Source of the DNA: an uncultured Erythrobacter sp.
GTDB lineage: Bacteria > Pseudomonadota > Alphaproteobacteria > Sphingomonadales > Sphingomonadaceae
NCBI RefSeq assembly: GCF_947502395.1
Contig: NZ_CANMZM010000002.1
Coordinates: 744,001-808,000 of the forward strand
Direction: 5' to 3'
DNA: 64,000 nucleotides
The notes beneath the pieces are model-generated. The model had not been told where the DNA came from. It was given only the letters and a program-made list of their open reading frames with translations, and searched no databases. A program made the position numbers and the translations under genes. Positions within the stretch are counted from its first letter, which is position 1. Every line of letters starts with the position of its first letter. Below, piece after piece: positions 45,772 through 54,264 of this stretch.

Positions 45772-46667
45772 CCACGTTCAACCGGATAATTGCGTTGATT
45801 GGCGCTTTGCTTCTTATGAGCCCGGCCGCCGCCTCCGCTCAAAGCGGCACAGATTGCGACGTGCGTTTCACACAGGAAAGCGCAACAATCACCATGGTTG
45901 CCCCCGATATCGGCCGGGGGCAGCAGGCTTTCGGCGAGCAGGTCATTCGGCTGACTACTGTTGATGATGATCAGAACAGAGCTTGCCGAGCGGACTTACG
46001 CATATCACGGCTTAACACTGCCCCCTCATTTCCCAGCTATCGAATTTTCGCGCTTGGTCGACCGATTGTCCCTTCGATCAGTGAGACAGTAGCAAATGCG
46101 CAAAATCAAATTATCGTCGCGATTCCGCGAAATCGCTCGGGTAGGAGCATCAATCTTAGAGCCGTAGCTCCGGCAAATTGGGGCATTCACGCTGGTAGAC
46201 ACAACGAACAATTGCAACTTTCATTGGTCGGGCAAGCTGGAGAGGTCCTCGATAAGCTAGCTCTCAATCTGGTGCTGGACGTGCCTAAGGCCGTAGATGT
46301 TATGTTTGTCGGAGCGACTGGAATTGGGCGCGCCAATCGTATCAATTTGGGCCGATTGTCAGCGGCACAGTCCACGCGGTCCGAACCCTTCGGGCTTAGG
46401 GTCTGGAGCAGTTCTGGTTACCGCATTGGGTTGAGCTCGGAAAACCAAGGGAAACTGGTGCACCGACAGGGAATGGATGAAATTCCATATAAACTTCAAT
46501 TGGAAGGTCGTGAAGTGCCTCTAGAAAGTGGCATTGCTCCTTACACAAGTCCTGAAGCGACCGGGCGGTCTGGCGACATCTATAGTCTTGGTATCTTGGT
46601 TCCCGCACGGCGTAGCGTCGCAGGCCGATATCAGGATCGGATATTGGTCACGGTCAGCGCAATCTAG
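45768..46667 (+). CDS. Probable tip subunit/adhesin of the pilus
   Basis: This exported protein of 299 residues has a signal peptide (1 to about 25, ending ASAQ) and two beta-rich domains. The first, about 26-165, has a cysteine pair in DCDVRF and NRACRADL. The second, about 170-299, has VDVMFVGATGIGRANRINLG and ends in VAGRYQDRILVTVSAI, the C-terminal strand used for donor-strand exchange. Two-domain proteins at the end of spore-coat-U-type pilus operons are tip proteins. Sequence resemblance to a named adhesin is not evident to me. It overlaps the usher by four bases, and its stop interlocks with the convergent pilin-like gene (CTAG). Confidence 0.7.
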   Translation: MTTFNRIIALIGALLLMSPAAASAQSGTDCDVRFTQESATITMVAPDIGRGQQAFGEQVIRLTTVDDDQNRACRADLRISRLNTAPSFPSYRIFALGRPIVPSISETVANAQNQIIVAIPRNRSGRSINLRAVAPANWGIHAGRHNEQLQLSLVGQAGEVLDKLALNLVLDVPKAVDVMFVGATGIGRANRINLGRLSAAQSTRSEPFGLRVWSSSGYRIGLSSENQGKLVHRQGMDEIPYKLQLEGREVPLESGIAPYTSPEATGRSGDIYSLGILVPARRSVAGRYQDRILVTVSAI

Positions 46668-47068
46668 ATTGCCGTCATTGAAACGCTCAAAACGAGAGGA
46701 CGATTAAGGTCCTTTGCATTAAGCGACATCGGCACCTGCTTAAAAATCGGCCCTGAACGGTTGACTAAGTCGGTTTGTCCAACAGCATTCAGCTCGCGAA
46801 TGAGATTGCCATAGCGTAGCACTATGGTCTCACTTGAATCCAATGCTCGGGTTAATGCCGCAATGCGATATCCGCGACCCGAATTGCACATTTCCCAAGC
46901 GACGCCGGTCGCCGCTTCTGAGCCTTCGTTGAGACTGAGGTTCGGGGCATCGAGGCGGCAGCTTTCAGGCACCGACGCTGTGACACGGGAGGACGAGACC
47001 TCTGCATGTGCGGCATGCGGTAACACGGCAAGACCCGCAATAATTGTCAGAGTAATGCGATGAAGCAC
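46664..47068 (-). CDS. Pilin-like minor subunit on the opposite strand
   Basis: This exported protein of 134 residues has a signal peptide (1 to about 22, ending AHAE) and a short beta-rich domain with one cysteine pair (ESCRLDAPN and EMCNSG). It ends in RPLVLSVSMTAI, like the C-terminal assembly strand of fimbrial subunits. It resembles the major subunit in layout but is transcribed toward the operon, sharing the CTAG stop overlap with the tip gene. It may be a minor subunit with separate control. No partner gene lies upstream of it. Confidence 0.68.
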   Translation of the reverse strand: MLHRITLTIIAGLAVLPHAAHAEVSSSRVTASVPESCRLDAPNLSLNEGSEAATGVAWEMCNSGRGYRIAALTRALDSSETIVLRYGNLIRELNAVGQTDLVNRSGPIFKQVPMSLNAKDLNRPLVLSVSMTAI

Positions 47069-47273
47069 GGCGTTTTCCTTTTCTTTTCACCATGCATTGT
47101 CGCAAACAACCGTTACCAAAGGTTTCAGATAACCTTTCCAGGTGCTTTCACAGATTGGTTAACAACCGGACTGAATAAGTATACGTTTTGCTCTTGCGCA
47201 TCTGAACGTCAGGCAAGCGAACAAGCCTGCCCGGATGTCGGGCGCATTCTCATATTGTGTTGATCGCCCGGTC
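47069..47273. other. Intergenic region upstream of the reversed pilin-like gene
   Basis: A/T-richer than the surroundings, this 205-base stretch should hold the promoter of the minus-strand pilin-like gene. I see no gene, hairpin terminator or clear promoter hexamers. Confidence 0.4.
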
Positions 47274-47525
47274 TTACGTAAGATAAATATCACGCTTGTT
47301 CTGATACTTGGTCTGTTTCAGCACGGTATAGACTTCGCCGTGATGATCGATAACCACAAAGCCGAGTTGGTTCCCGCGAGCGAGCCAAAACCCGCGCTCT
47401 TTAACGCATGCTCGAACGAGCTGCGATTGTCCGAGATCGCCCAGGCATCCAGCTTTGAGAGCCTGCCGTACCTGAGAATTGAAGGTTTGCAGATCGGTTT
47501 CTTGCCGATACCAAGCGTTTTCAAT
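47274..47525 (-). CDS. Hypothetical protein of 83 codons lacking a standard start
   Basis: Read on the minus strand, an open frame directly after an in-frame TGA encodes a protein-like sequence. Landmarks are ENAWYRQETDLQTFNSQV, LGQSQLVRACVKERGFWLAR, GNQLGFVVIDHHGEVYTVL and QTKYQNKRDIYLT. No ATG, GTG or TTG is in frame near the beginning: the first codon is ATT at 47525. A GTG at 47533 in another frame would join it if one base were restored (gtg-agt-ga). I do not recognise the family; a small alpha/beta domain is likely. Its start lies only 19 bases from the start of the divergent acyl-CoA dehydrogenase. Confidence 0.55.
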   Translation of the reverse strand: MENAWYRQETDLQTFNSQVRQALKAGCLGDLGQSQLVRACVKERGFWLARGNQLGFVVIDHHGEVYTVLKQTKYQNKRDIYLT

Positions 47526-47544
47526 TCACTCACGAGGTGCCGCT

Positions 47545-48714
47545 ATCAATTTCGAACTCCCCGAAGAGTATCAGATGCTCGAAGACCTTGTGCAAAGGTT
47601 CGTGCGTGATGAGTTGATGCCCTTGGAAGCAGGCGTCTTGGAGCGCGATGCTCGGGGCCAAGGCGGATACATCACCGCTGACGAAAAAGCGCGGCTGGAT
47701 GCGGTTTCGAAGGATATGGGGCTCTGGGCTCTCGATGCGCCAGAGGAAGTGGGTGGCATGGGGCTGCCTCATATGGCGCTGGTCGGCGTGAACATTGCGA
47801 TGGGCAGCACTGTTGCGAAGTACAATCTGCCGCCTGACAGCCCGAACCTCAAAATGCTTGCTGGTTATTGCGATGAGCAGCAGCGCAAAGCCTATCTTGA
47901 GCCTCATGTGAGCGAAGGAACGCTATCGGCCATCGGGATTTCGGAACCGGGTGCGGGCGCTGATCCATCAGGGATGACAACCAAGGCTGTTCTCAAAGGT
48001 GACAAGTGGATCATCAATGGGCGCAAGATCTGGATCACTTCTGCGAAAGAGGCCGATTTCACGATCCTTCTGGCACGCACAAATCCCGAAGCGAAGGGTT
48101 CGGGCGGCATGTCCTGCTTCCTCGTTGACCGCGATGCACCCGGCTTTAACGTCGTGAAGCAAGTCCCGATGCTTGGCGGCGAGTACACCTATGAGATCGC
48201 TCTCGAAGACTGCGAGGTCGAGGATTGGAAGCTGCTTGGCACCGAAGGTGAAGGCTTTGCCCCTATGCAGCTGCGCCTTGGTACTCGCCGAATGCAGATG
48301 GCGGCCTGGTGTATTGGTGCGGCAGAACGCGCGCTTTCCATCATGACTGAGCACGCACCCCAGCGTGTAACCTTTGGCCAGCCATTGTCGGCGCGTCAGG
48401 CGGTGCAGTGGTGGGTGGCCGATGCCAAGATGAAGATCCATGCGGCCCGCCTGATGGCCTATGACTGCGCATGGAAACTGGATGAGGGCCGCGATGTGCG
48501 CTCTGAGATTTCAATGATCAAAGTCTATTGCAGCGAAATGGCGCAAGAAGTCATCGACAACGCCATGCAATGCCTTGGCGGGATGGGCGTAACCAAGGAA
48601 ATGCCGCTTCATATGCTTGCCGGCCGCGTTCGCAACATGCGCATCTATGACGGCCCTTCAGAGGTGCACCGCATGGTGATTGCACGCAATTCCATGGATG
48701 TGCCCCGCAAGTGA
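47545..48714 (+). CDS. Acyl-CoA dehydrogenase family protein
   Basis: This FAD enzyme of about 389 residues oxidises acyl-CoA thioesters and passes electrons to ETF. It has the N-terminal helical domain (NFELPEEYQMLEDLVQRFV), the FAD motifs AIGISEPGAGADPSGMTTKAV and KIWITSAKEADFTILLARTN, and the C-terminal QCLGGMGVTKEMPLHMLAGR with MRIYDGPSEVHRMVIAR. The expected start residue is encoded by ATC (47545), preceded by GAGGTG at five bases. The next choices are a TTG at 47479 with an unlikely extension, or ATG 47572, which would remove part of the first helix. Which acyl-CoA it uses is unclear. Confidence 0.9.
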   Translation: MNFELPEEYQMLEDLVQRFVRDELMPLEAGVLERDARGQGGYITADEKARLDAVSKDMGLWALDAPEEVGGMGLPHMALVGVNIAMGSTVAKYNLPPDSPNLKMLAGYCDEQQRKAYLEPHVSEGTLSAIGISEPGAGADPSGMTTKAVLKGDKWIINGRKIWITSAKEADFTILLARTNPEAKGSGGMSCFLVDRDAPGFNVVKQVPMLGGEYTYEIALEDCEVEDWKLLGTEGEGFAPMQLRLGTRRMQMAAWCIGAAERALSIMTEHAPQRVTFGQPLSARQAVQWWVADAKMKIHAARLMAYDCAWKLDEGRDVRSEISMIKVYCSEMAQEVIDNAMQCLGGMGVTKEMPLHMLAGRVRNMRIYDGPSEVHRMVIARNSMDVPRK

Positions 48715-48819
48715 TCGGGTCGCCAAAAGCGCCAACCACAAAAAATCCAGAAAGAAATCACCCACTCTCTGCGAGTTTACACTTGCGCGGGTGCGCCGCT
48801 CTAGCGCAAGAATTGCCGC

Positions 48820-49575
48820 ATGAGTGATCGGGATCAGTCTGGTAAAGGTGATACAGACAACGGGCAGCCAGCCCCGAAGCTTGATCCTGCACGCCAATTG
48901 TTTGGTCACAAGGGCGGGGCGAAACCGTGGGAGCCGGGGCAACGCACATCCCAAGCCGCTGCTACCCCATCTCGCCCAGCACAAGCCGCTTCTGCGCCTT
49001 ATCCGCGCGATGCCCAATATGCGCCGCGTCCATTTGAAGAAAATGCAGAAGCAGACCCCGATGTGAGGCTGGCTTCAGCGATCTTCACTGAGGTGGATGA
49101 CGAAGCGGAACTCACTTTGCTGCACCCCAATTACAAGCTGCTCATGCGGATTGCGGCGATATTTATTGGCTTTCTTGTTCTGGTCGTGGGTCTTGCGATT
49201 GACGGGGCTTTGCAAGCCGAGGAAGTGCCCATCCCCTTCGGCATCATTACAGGCTTAGCTGTTCTGATGGCTTTGTTCATCGTGATCCGAATTCCGCTCG
49301 CCCGGTATAATGCGCGCGGTTATCAAATTAGTCCTGATCGGTTGCGTGTTGTGCGCGGTATTATGTGGCGCTCCGATACGATTGTGCCTTTTGGCCGCAT
49401 CCAGCACATCGACGTTGATCAAGGCCCGATCGAGCGCGCTCTCGATATCGCGACCATGACGTTGCACACTGCGGGCAGCCACAATGCCTCGGTCAGCCTA
49501 CCCGGCCTTGGCCATGAACTTGCAGTTCAGATGCGCGAGGAGATCCGCGCCCACATCAAGCGCGAGAGCATGTGA
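48820..49575 (+). CDS. PH-domain (DUF304/YdbS-like) membrane protein
   Basis: The protein of 251 residues has a long polar, Pro/Ala-rich N-terminus (1-85), two membrane helices (about 108-128 and 137-160), and one bacterial PH (bPH2) domain. The domain carries ARGYQISPDRLRVVRGIMWR, TIVPFGRIQHIDVDQGPIER and LGHELAVQMREEI. It corresponds to YdbS of the YdbS/YdbT pair, whose Bacillus members confer resistance to a competitor's bacteriocin; no such role is shown in alphaproteobacteria. Its stop overlaps the next start (GTGA). Confidence 0.85.
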   Translation: MSDRDQSGKGDTDNGQPAPKLDPARQLFGHKGGAKPWEPGQRTSQAAATPSRPAQAASAPYPRDAQYAPRPFEENAEADPDVRLASAIFTEVDDEAELTLLHPNYKLLMRIAAIFIGFLVLVVGLAIDGALQAEEVPIPFGIITGLAVLMALFIVIRIPLARYNARGYQISPDRLRVVRGIMWRSDTIVPFGRIQHIDVDQGPIERALDIATMTLHTAGSHNASVSLPGLGHELAVQMREEIRAHIKRESM

Positions 49576-51155
49576 GCAAGGCTGCTTCTCCAGTCTCGCC
49601 TTCGGGAATTCCTCAAGTGGAAGGGGCCAACAACGCGTTTGAACCGCGCAACACTGACCCCAAAACGGTGCTGGTTGGCCTGCTCCAAAGCGCGCAGAAC
49701 GCGATCATTCCCGCCCTTGCCATCGCCTTTAGCACCGCAGGGATGGGCCTTCTTATTGCGCTTCCCGTTGCCGCCGCGATTGTCGCTATCGGTACGCTGT
49801 TTTCCTACATCGCCTGGAAGCGCCTTACATACACGATCGGTGCGGCTGATATTCGTGTTGAAAGTGGGGTGTTGAGCCGCTCTGCGCGCTCTGTTCCCTA
49901 TGAACGTATTCAGGATGTCAGCCTTGAGCAGAAATTGCTTCCTCGGCTGTTAGGGCTTGTTGCGGTCAAGTTTGAGACCGGGGCTGGCGGGGGAGAGGAT
50001 CTCAGCCTTTCCTATCTTACCGAGGAACGCGGCGAAGAGATGCGTCAGCTGGTTCGAGAGCGCAAAGACGGCCAGGCTTCTGGCGCATTGGTTGAGGACT
50101 GTGCGGCGTCCCCAATAGGAAAGATAGATGAAGAGGCGGTGGCTCTCTTTACTATGACACCGAAGAGGCTTCTCACTTTTGGCCTTTTTTCATTTTCTCT
50201 CGCGGTGTTCGCGGTGCTGGCTGGTCTGTTGCAATATGTCGACAGCTTCCTCGACTTCGACTTTTGGGAGCTCGAAGTCTGGCAGGGTTTGATTGAAGAC
50301 TACGGTTTCGATCTGAGTGCGCTTGATCGTACCGTTCAAATTGTGGGCATAATATCCAGCATTGGCGTGTTAGTCGCTATTGGTTTGCTGACAGGAGTGG
50401 TGCGGGTCTTCCTGCGCGAATGGGGTTTTTTGCTCGAGCGTACCGCAAGGGGGTTCCGCCGCCGCCGAGGTTTGCTGACAAAGACCGATGTGGTGATGCC
50501 GATCCATCGGGTACAGGGTGTCAAAATTGGGACGCGCTTTATCCGCTATCGCTTTGGGTGGCATTCATTGAGCTTTGTTAGTCTCGCGCAAGATTCAGGA
50601 GCCTCGAGTCATGTGGTTGCGCCCTTTGCCAAGATCGACGAGATTTCGCCCATCGCGGAGGTCGCTGGTTTCACTCTGCCGGGCGAAAGTTCCGACTGGC
50701 GGAGAGCCAGCGAGAAATTCCTGTTTGATAGCGCAGTGCGCGACGCGCTGTTCTTTTTGATACCGGCTGTTGTCGCAGGAATTGCATCGAGCATTTATTC
50801 GCCCGAATGGACGTCCTTTGTGGTGGGCGCTTTGTTCGTTCTCGCCGGGATTTCCGCAGCCCTCAACGTGCTGGCTTGGCGGTATCAACGCCATGCGCTC
50901 GATACCACGCAGATTGTATCGGCCCGAGGGGTTCTTTCCCCGCGGAGCCAGATCGCGACTCGGCTTAAACTGCATTCTGTAGAGATCGCTCAAGGCCCCA
51001 TTGCGAGGTGGCGTGGCTACGCAACGCTTCATTTGGGGCAGGCCGGCGGAGTGTTCGCAATTCCCGGTGTGTCGCTTGAGCGAGCGCAAGAAGTGCGACG
51101 CAAGGTCATGGAGACAATCGCCGCGACCGATTTCTCTCAGCTCGATACGGCTTAG
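49572..51155 (+). CDS. PH-domain (DUF304/YdbT-like) membrane protein
   Basis: The protein of 527 residues repeats a two-helix plus bPH2 unit about three times. The PH landmarks are IRVESGVLSRSARSVPYERIQDVSLEQK, GFRRRRGLLTKTDVVMPIHRVQGVK and IVSARGVLSPRSQIATRLKLHSVEIAQ, read as separate short segments. Helix pairs lie at about 35-80, 200-290 and 390-440. It is the larger partner of the YdbS-like protein and starts at GTG 49572, overlapping its stop. The 3' end interlocks with the convergent GNAT gene (TTAG). Confidence 0.85.
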   Translation: MSKAASPVSPSGIPQVEGANNAFEPRNTDPKTVLVGLLQSAQNAIIPALAIAFSTAGMGLLIALPVAAAIVAIGTLFSYIAWKRLTYTIGAADIRVESGVLSRSARSVPYERIQDVSLEQKLLPRLLGLVAVKFETGAGGGEDLSLSYLTEERGEEMRQLVRERKDGQASGALVEDCAASPIGKIDEEAVALFTMTPKRLLTFGLFSFSLAVFAVLAGLLQYVDSFLDFDFWELEVWQGLIEDYGFDLSALDRTVQIVGIISSIGVLVAIGLLTGVVRVFLREWGFLLERTARGFRRRRGLLTKTDVVMPIHRVQGVKIGTRFIRYRFGWHSLSFVSLAQDSGASSHVVAPFAKIDEISPIAEVAGFTLPGESSDWRRASEKFLFDSAVRDALFFLIPAVVAGIASSIYSPEWTSFVVGALFVLAGISAALNVLAWRYQRHALDTTQIVSARGVLSPRSQIATRLKLHSVEIAQGPIARWRGYATLHLGQAGGVFAIPGVSLERAQEVRRKVMETIAATDFSQLDTA

Positions 51156-51466
51156 GCGCGTAAATCGGCCCAATCGGGATTCTGGTCGAATTTCTTGGCG
51201 ACATACCAGCATTGCGGCACGACTTTGAAACCGTGCTCGCGCGCATCGGCGATAAGTTCTTCGACCAATTGAGCGGCAATGCCACGCCCACCGATTTCCG
51301 AAGGGACGATTGTGTGGGTGGCCACCCGAACGCCTTCCCCGTCCGGCTCCCATTCGAGATGGCCCGTCGCAGTCTCTCCCGACACTTTGGCGATGTACTT
51401 TCCGCCATCACCATGGGCTTGATGGGTAATGGTAACCTCGCCCAAACGATCTCTCCTTCTTGCCAT
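51152..51466 (-). CDS. Small GNAT-family N-acetyltransferase (YidJ/YjdJ-like)
   Basis: The protein of 104 residues is a minimal GNAT domain of the Acetyltransf_CG type. It shows GHLEWEPDGEGVRVATHTIV, the acetyl-CoA loop SEIGGRGIAAQLVEELIADA and the end VVPQCWYVAKKFDQNPDW. The acceptor is unknown. ATG 51466 is chosen: the short N-terminal extension in frame is not conserved-looking. It overlaps the YdbT-like gene by four bases at its stop and is divergent from the aldolase-like gene. Confidence 0.82.
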   Translation of the reverse strand: MARRRDRLGEVTITHQAHGDGGKYIAKVSGETATGHLEWEPDGEGVRVATHTIVPSEIGGRGIAAQLVEELIADAREHGFKVVPQCWYVAKKFDQNPDWADLRA

Positions 51467-51495
51467 GTGCGCCCAGAGCACTAGAGGCTTGGCGC

Positions 51496-52503
51496 ATGAC
51501 TGACCTCATGCCCTTCCTCTCCGACAATGCCGCTCCGGTCCACCCCAAAGTGTGGGAAGCAATGCGTGCGGCCGACAGTGCAGACAGCCCATATGATGGC
51601 GATGCACTCTCAGCCCAGCTTGATGAGCGGTTCAGTGATCTTTTCGGACGCGAATGCGCCGGGCTTTGGACGGCGACCGGGACCTCTGCCAATTGCTTGG
51701 CGCTTGCGACTATGGTGCAGCCGCATGGAGGCGTGGTGTGCCACGAGGAAGCACATATCGAGGTCGACGAGGGTGGCGCACCGGGGTTTTACCTTCATGG
51801 TGCCAAATTGATGTTGTGCGAAGGTGAGGGTGCAAAGCTCACACCCGAAGGGATCGCCGCTCTGATTGATCCGATCCGCGATGATGTTCACCAGGTGCAG
51901 CCGCATGCAATCGCGATCACTCAGGCGAGCGAATATGGGCGCAGCTATTCGCGTGGCGAGCTTGAGACTCTGCATGATTTCGCAAAGGACCGTGGCCTCG
52001 GCATTCATATGGATGGCGCGCGTTTTGCCAATGCTGCTGCCTTCCTTGGAGGTTCAGCGGCTGATGCGGCGCGAGGGGTAGACAGCCTTGCCTTCGGTTT
52101 CATCAAGAACGGCGCCATGAGCGCCGAAGCTGTGGTGCTTTTCGACCCGGAACAAGCCGGTATGGTCAAATATCGCCGCAAGCGCGCCGGACACCTTCAG
52201 TGCAAAGGTCGCTATCTTGCCGCGCAGATCCTTGCGATGCTTGTTGGCGATCTGTGGCTCGCCAACGCCCGCCATGCCAATGCGGCGGCGGGCGAGGTGG
52301 CAAGCGGCTGTGAGGGGCGTTTGATGCACCCGGTCGAAGCCAATGAGTTGTTTGTGCGGATTTCTCCGGAAGAGCGAGAGACATTGAGATTGCAGAATTT
52401 CGCTTTCTATGATTGGGGCGCGGATGCGGCTCGATTTGTCACTGCTTGGGACACTCGCGAGGATCACGCCAAGGCGCTCGGCCAGGCGATAGCTGCACTT
52501 TGA
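51496..52503 (+). CDS. Threonine aldolase/beta-eliminating lyase family PLP enzyme
   Basis: This fold-type I PLP enzyme of 335 residues resembles low-specificity L-threonine aldolase. It has FLSDNAAPVHPKVWEAM, the ATGTSANCLALATMV cofactor-binding loop, LGIHMDGARFANAAAFLG (PLP-pairing aspartate) and the Schiff-base lysine region FGFIKNGAMSAEAVVLF. Members split threonine or related amino acids to glycine and an aldehyde; the true substrate is not certain. ATG 51496 begins the conserved part. EamA follows after ten bases. Confidence 0.88.
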   Translation: MTDLMPFLSDNAAPVHPKVWEAMRAADSADSPYDGDALSAQLDERFSDLFGRECAGLWTATGTSANCLALATMVQPHGGVVCHEEAHIEVDEGGAPGFYLHGAKLMLCEGEGAKLTPEGIAALIDPIRDDVHQVQPHAIAITQASEYGRSYSRGELETLHDFAKDRGLGIHMDGARFANAAAFLGGSAADAARGVDSLAFGFIKNGAMSAEAVVLFDPEQAGMVKYRRKRAGHLQCKGRYLAAQILAMLVGDLWLANARHANAAAGEVASGCEGRLMHPVEANELFVRISPEERETLRLQNFAFYDWGADAARFVTAWDTREDHAKALGQAIAAL

Positions 52504-52513
52504 TCGCTGCCAT

Positions 52514-53434
52514 ATGAGTTCCGAAAACCCATCCATGTTGAACCTGCGGGTAATCCTCCCATTTGTGCTGACCGGCACGATCTGGGGGTCCACCTGGTTT
52601 GTGATCACCGGACAGATTGACGGTGTGCCTGCCGCCTGGTCGGTGTTCTATCGCTTCGCGTTGGCGACACCGGCGCTGTTTCTGGTGGCATTCTTGATGA
52701 AGCGGCGGTTGCTCCTCAATCGGCCTGAACACAGACTCGCAGTCCTTGTCGGCCTGTTCCAGTTCAGCGGAAATTTCCTCTTCGTCTATCACGCAGAGCT
52801 CTATGTGACGTCTGGCATTGTGGCCTTGATGTTCGGGTTGATGATGGTGCCCAATGCCATGCTGGGTCGCTTTTTCCTTGGAGAGCGGGTGCCGACCGGA
52901 TTTATGCTCGGCAGCTGCGTCGCGATTGTTGGCGTGTCTTCTCTTCTCTTCCACGAATGGAATGCCAATCCCGATGCGGGAGTGATTGGCGGGAATGTCG
53001 GGCTGGGCATTGCGCTGGCAATGCTGGGCATTCTTTCTGCCTCGGTCGCCAACGTCATTCAGGCCAACCCTACTGGCCGCGCGGTTCCAATGGTGAGTCT
53101 GCTTGCGTGGGCGATGCTCTATGGCACGATCTTCGACCTTGGCTTTGCATGGCTAACTGCTGGCCCACCACCTGTGCCCACGGAGACGGCTTATTGGGGC
53201 GGGATTGTCTATCTCGCGCTGATTGGATCGGTGATCACCTTCCCGCTCCATTACAATCTCGTGCGTGAGATTGGCGCGGGCAAGACGGCCTATAATGCGA
53301 TCCTGACTATCTCGGTGGCGATGGTGATCTCGACCGTCTTTGAGGGTTACCGCTGGACTGGGCTGACGGTTGGAGGAATGGCTCTGGCCGTGCTGGGAAT
53401 GGTTATTGCGCTCAGATCAAAGCAAGTCCGCTAG
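52514..53434 (+). CDS. EamA/DMT-family transporter
   Basis: This drug/metabolite transporter superfamily protein has 306 residues and ten predicted helices in two EamA repeats. The first opens with PFVLTGTIWGSTWFVI and ENFLFVYHAELY-like SGNFLFVYHAELYVTSG; the second contains TAYWGGIVYLALIGSVITFPLHYN and ends in ALAVLGMVIALRS. Substrates (amino acids or metabolites) are not predictable. It follows the aldolase-like gene closely, so it may export a related amino compound. Its 3' end overlaps the convergent SDR gene by 18 bases. Confidence 0.85.
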   Translation: MSSENPSMLNLRVILPFVLTGTIWGSTWFVITGQIDGVPAAWSVFYRFALATPALFLVAFLMKRRLLLNRPEHRLAVLVGLFQFSGNFLFVYHAELYVTSGIVALMFGLMMVPNAMLGRFFLGERVPTGFMLGSCVAIVGVSSLLFHEWNANPDAGVIGGNVGLGIALAMLGILSASVANVIQANPTGRAVPMVSLLAWAMLYGTIFDLGFAWLTAGPPPVPTETAYWGGIVYLALIGSVITFPLHYNLVREIGAGKTAYNAILTISVAMVISTVFEGYRWTGLTVGGMALAVLGMVIALRSKQVR

Positions 53435-54211
53435 ACCTTCGATGTAAGTTGGGAGTTTCGGCCGCCAATCAAGCACACGCTTGGCCTTGCCATTCGCTAC
53501 GCGGCGGTTCTCAGAATAGAAGCCGCGCGCCATCTCTGAGAGACTGGCCTCTTCGAGCGTCTCGAGCTTGGGCGGCTCCAAGCCGAGAAGCGCGCAGGCA
53601 TGTTCAGTCACCGCATTGCCGCTGGCCGGCAAGTCGTCGCCCAGATTGTAAGCCCCCGAAGGCGCGTCGCGCGTCAACGCGGCGACAACCCCGCTTGCTA
53701 TATCGTCGACATGAACACGGCTGAACACCTGGCCTGGTAGATCAATCCGCCGCGCCTTTCCTGTTTTCACCCGGTCAAGCGTGCTGCGTCCCGGCCCATA
53801 AATGCCCGGCAGTCGAAAAACTCGCGCACCAAGCTCGATCCAAGCGGCATCCGCCTCTGCTCTTGCATTGCGGCGACCCGCGCCAGTTTCGACCACAGTG
53901 GGCGTTGCTTCATCAACCCATGCCCCCTGCTGGTCGCCATAAACTCCGGTGGAGGAGAGGTAGAACAGCGCTCGGTCTCTGAGCGCCTCGCCATACGCTG
54001 ACAAAACCGGATCATCGCCCGAAGCTCGGTCTGGCGGTACCGAGGAGAGCACATGGGTGGCTCGCTCAAGTGCGGCGTGGACAGCTTGTGCATCGGCAAA
54101 ATCCACCGCACCAGCACTGCCCGTCGCCTCCACGCTCCACCCTAGCGTCTTCAGCGAAGCGGCGATGCGTTTGGCGGTGTAGCCAAGGCCAAAGATCAAT
54201 AAATGCGCCAT
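53417..54211 (-). CDS. NAD(P)-binding SDR/epimerase-like protein (YeeZ type)
   Basis: The protein of 264 residues begins with the Rossmann motif LLIFGLGYTAKRIAASL and is of the atypical extended SDR (YeeZ) kind. It has SSVPPDRASGDDPVL, FYLSSTGVYGDQQGAWVDE, FRLPGIYGPGRSTLDRV and HVDDIASGVVAAL. The catalytic YxxxK is replaced or weak, as in this group. Reaction unknown. It is divergent from pepN with 53 bases between starts. Confidence 0.82.
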   Translation of the reverse strand: MAHLLIFGLGYTAKRIAASLKTLGWSVEATGSAGAVDFADAQAVHAALERATHVLSSVPPDRASGDDPVLSAYGEALRDRALFYLSSTGVYGDQQGAWVDEATPTVVETGAGRRNARAEADAAWIELGARVFRLPGIYGPGRSTLDRVKTGKARRIDLPGQVFSRVHVDDIASGVVAALTRDAPSGAYNLGDDLPASGNAVTEHACALLGLEPPKLETLEEASLSEMARGFYSENRRVANGKAKRVLDWRPKLPTYIEGLADLL

Positions 54212-54264
54212 GTCAGGGCTAGTGCCGCTGGACGCGGGCGCAAATCAACCTAAATCTTGTTGCC

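Noticed and set aside
47318..47533. 71-codon minus-strand frame starting at GTG 47533
   Set aside because: Another frame of the same strand (47274-47525) reads as a far more protein-like sequence; this one is its shifted shadow apart from the first codons.
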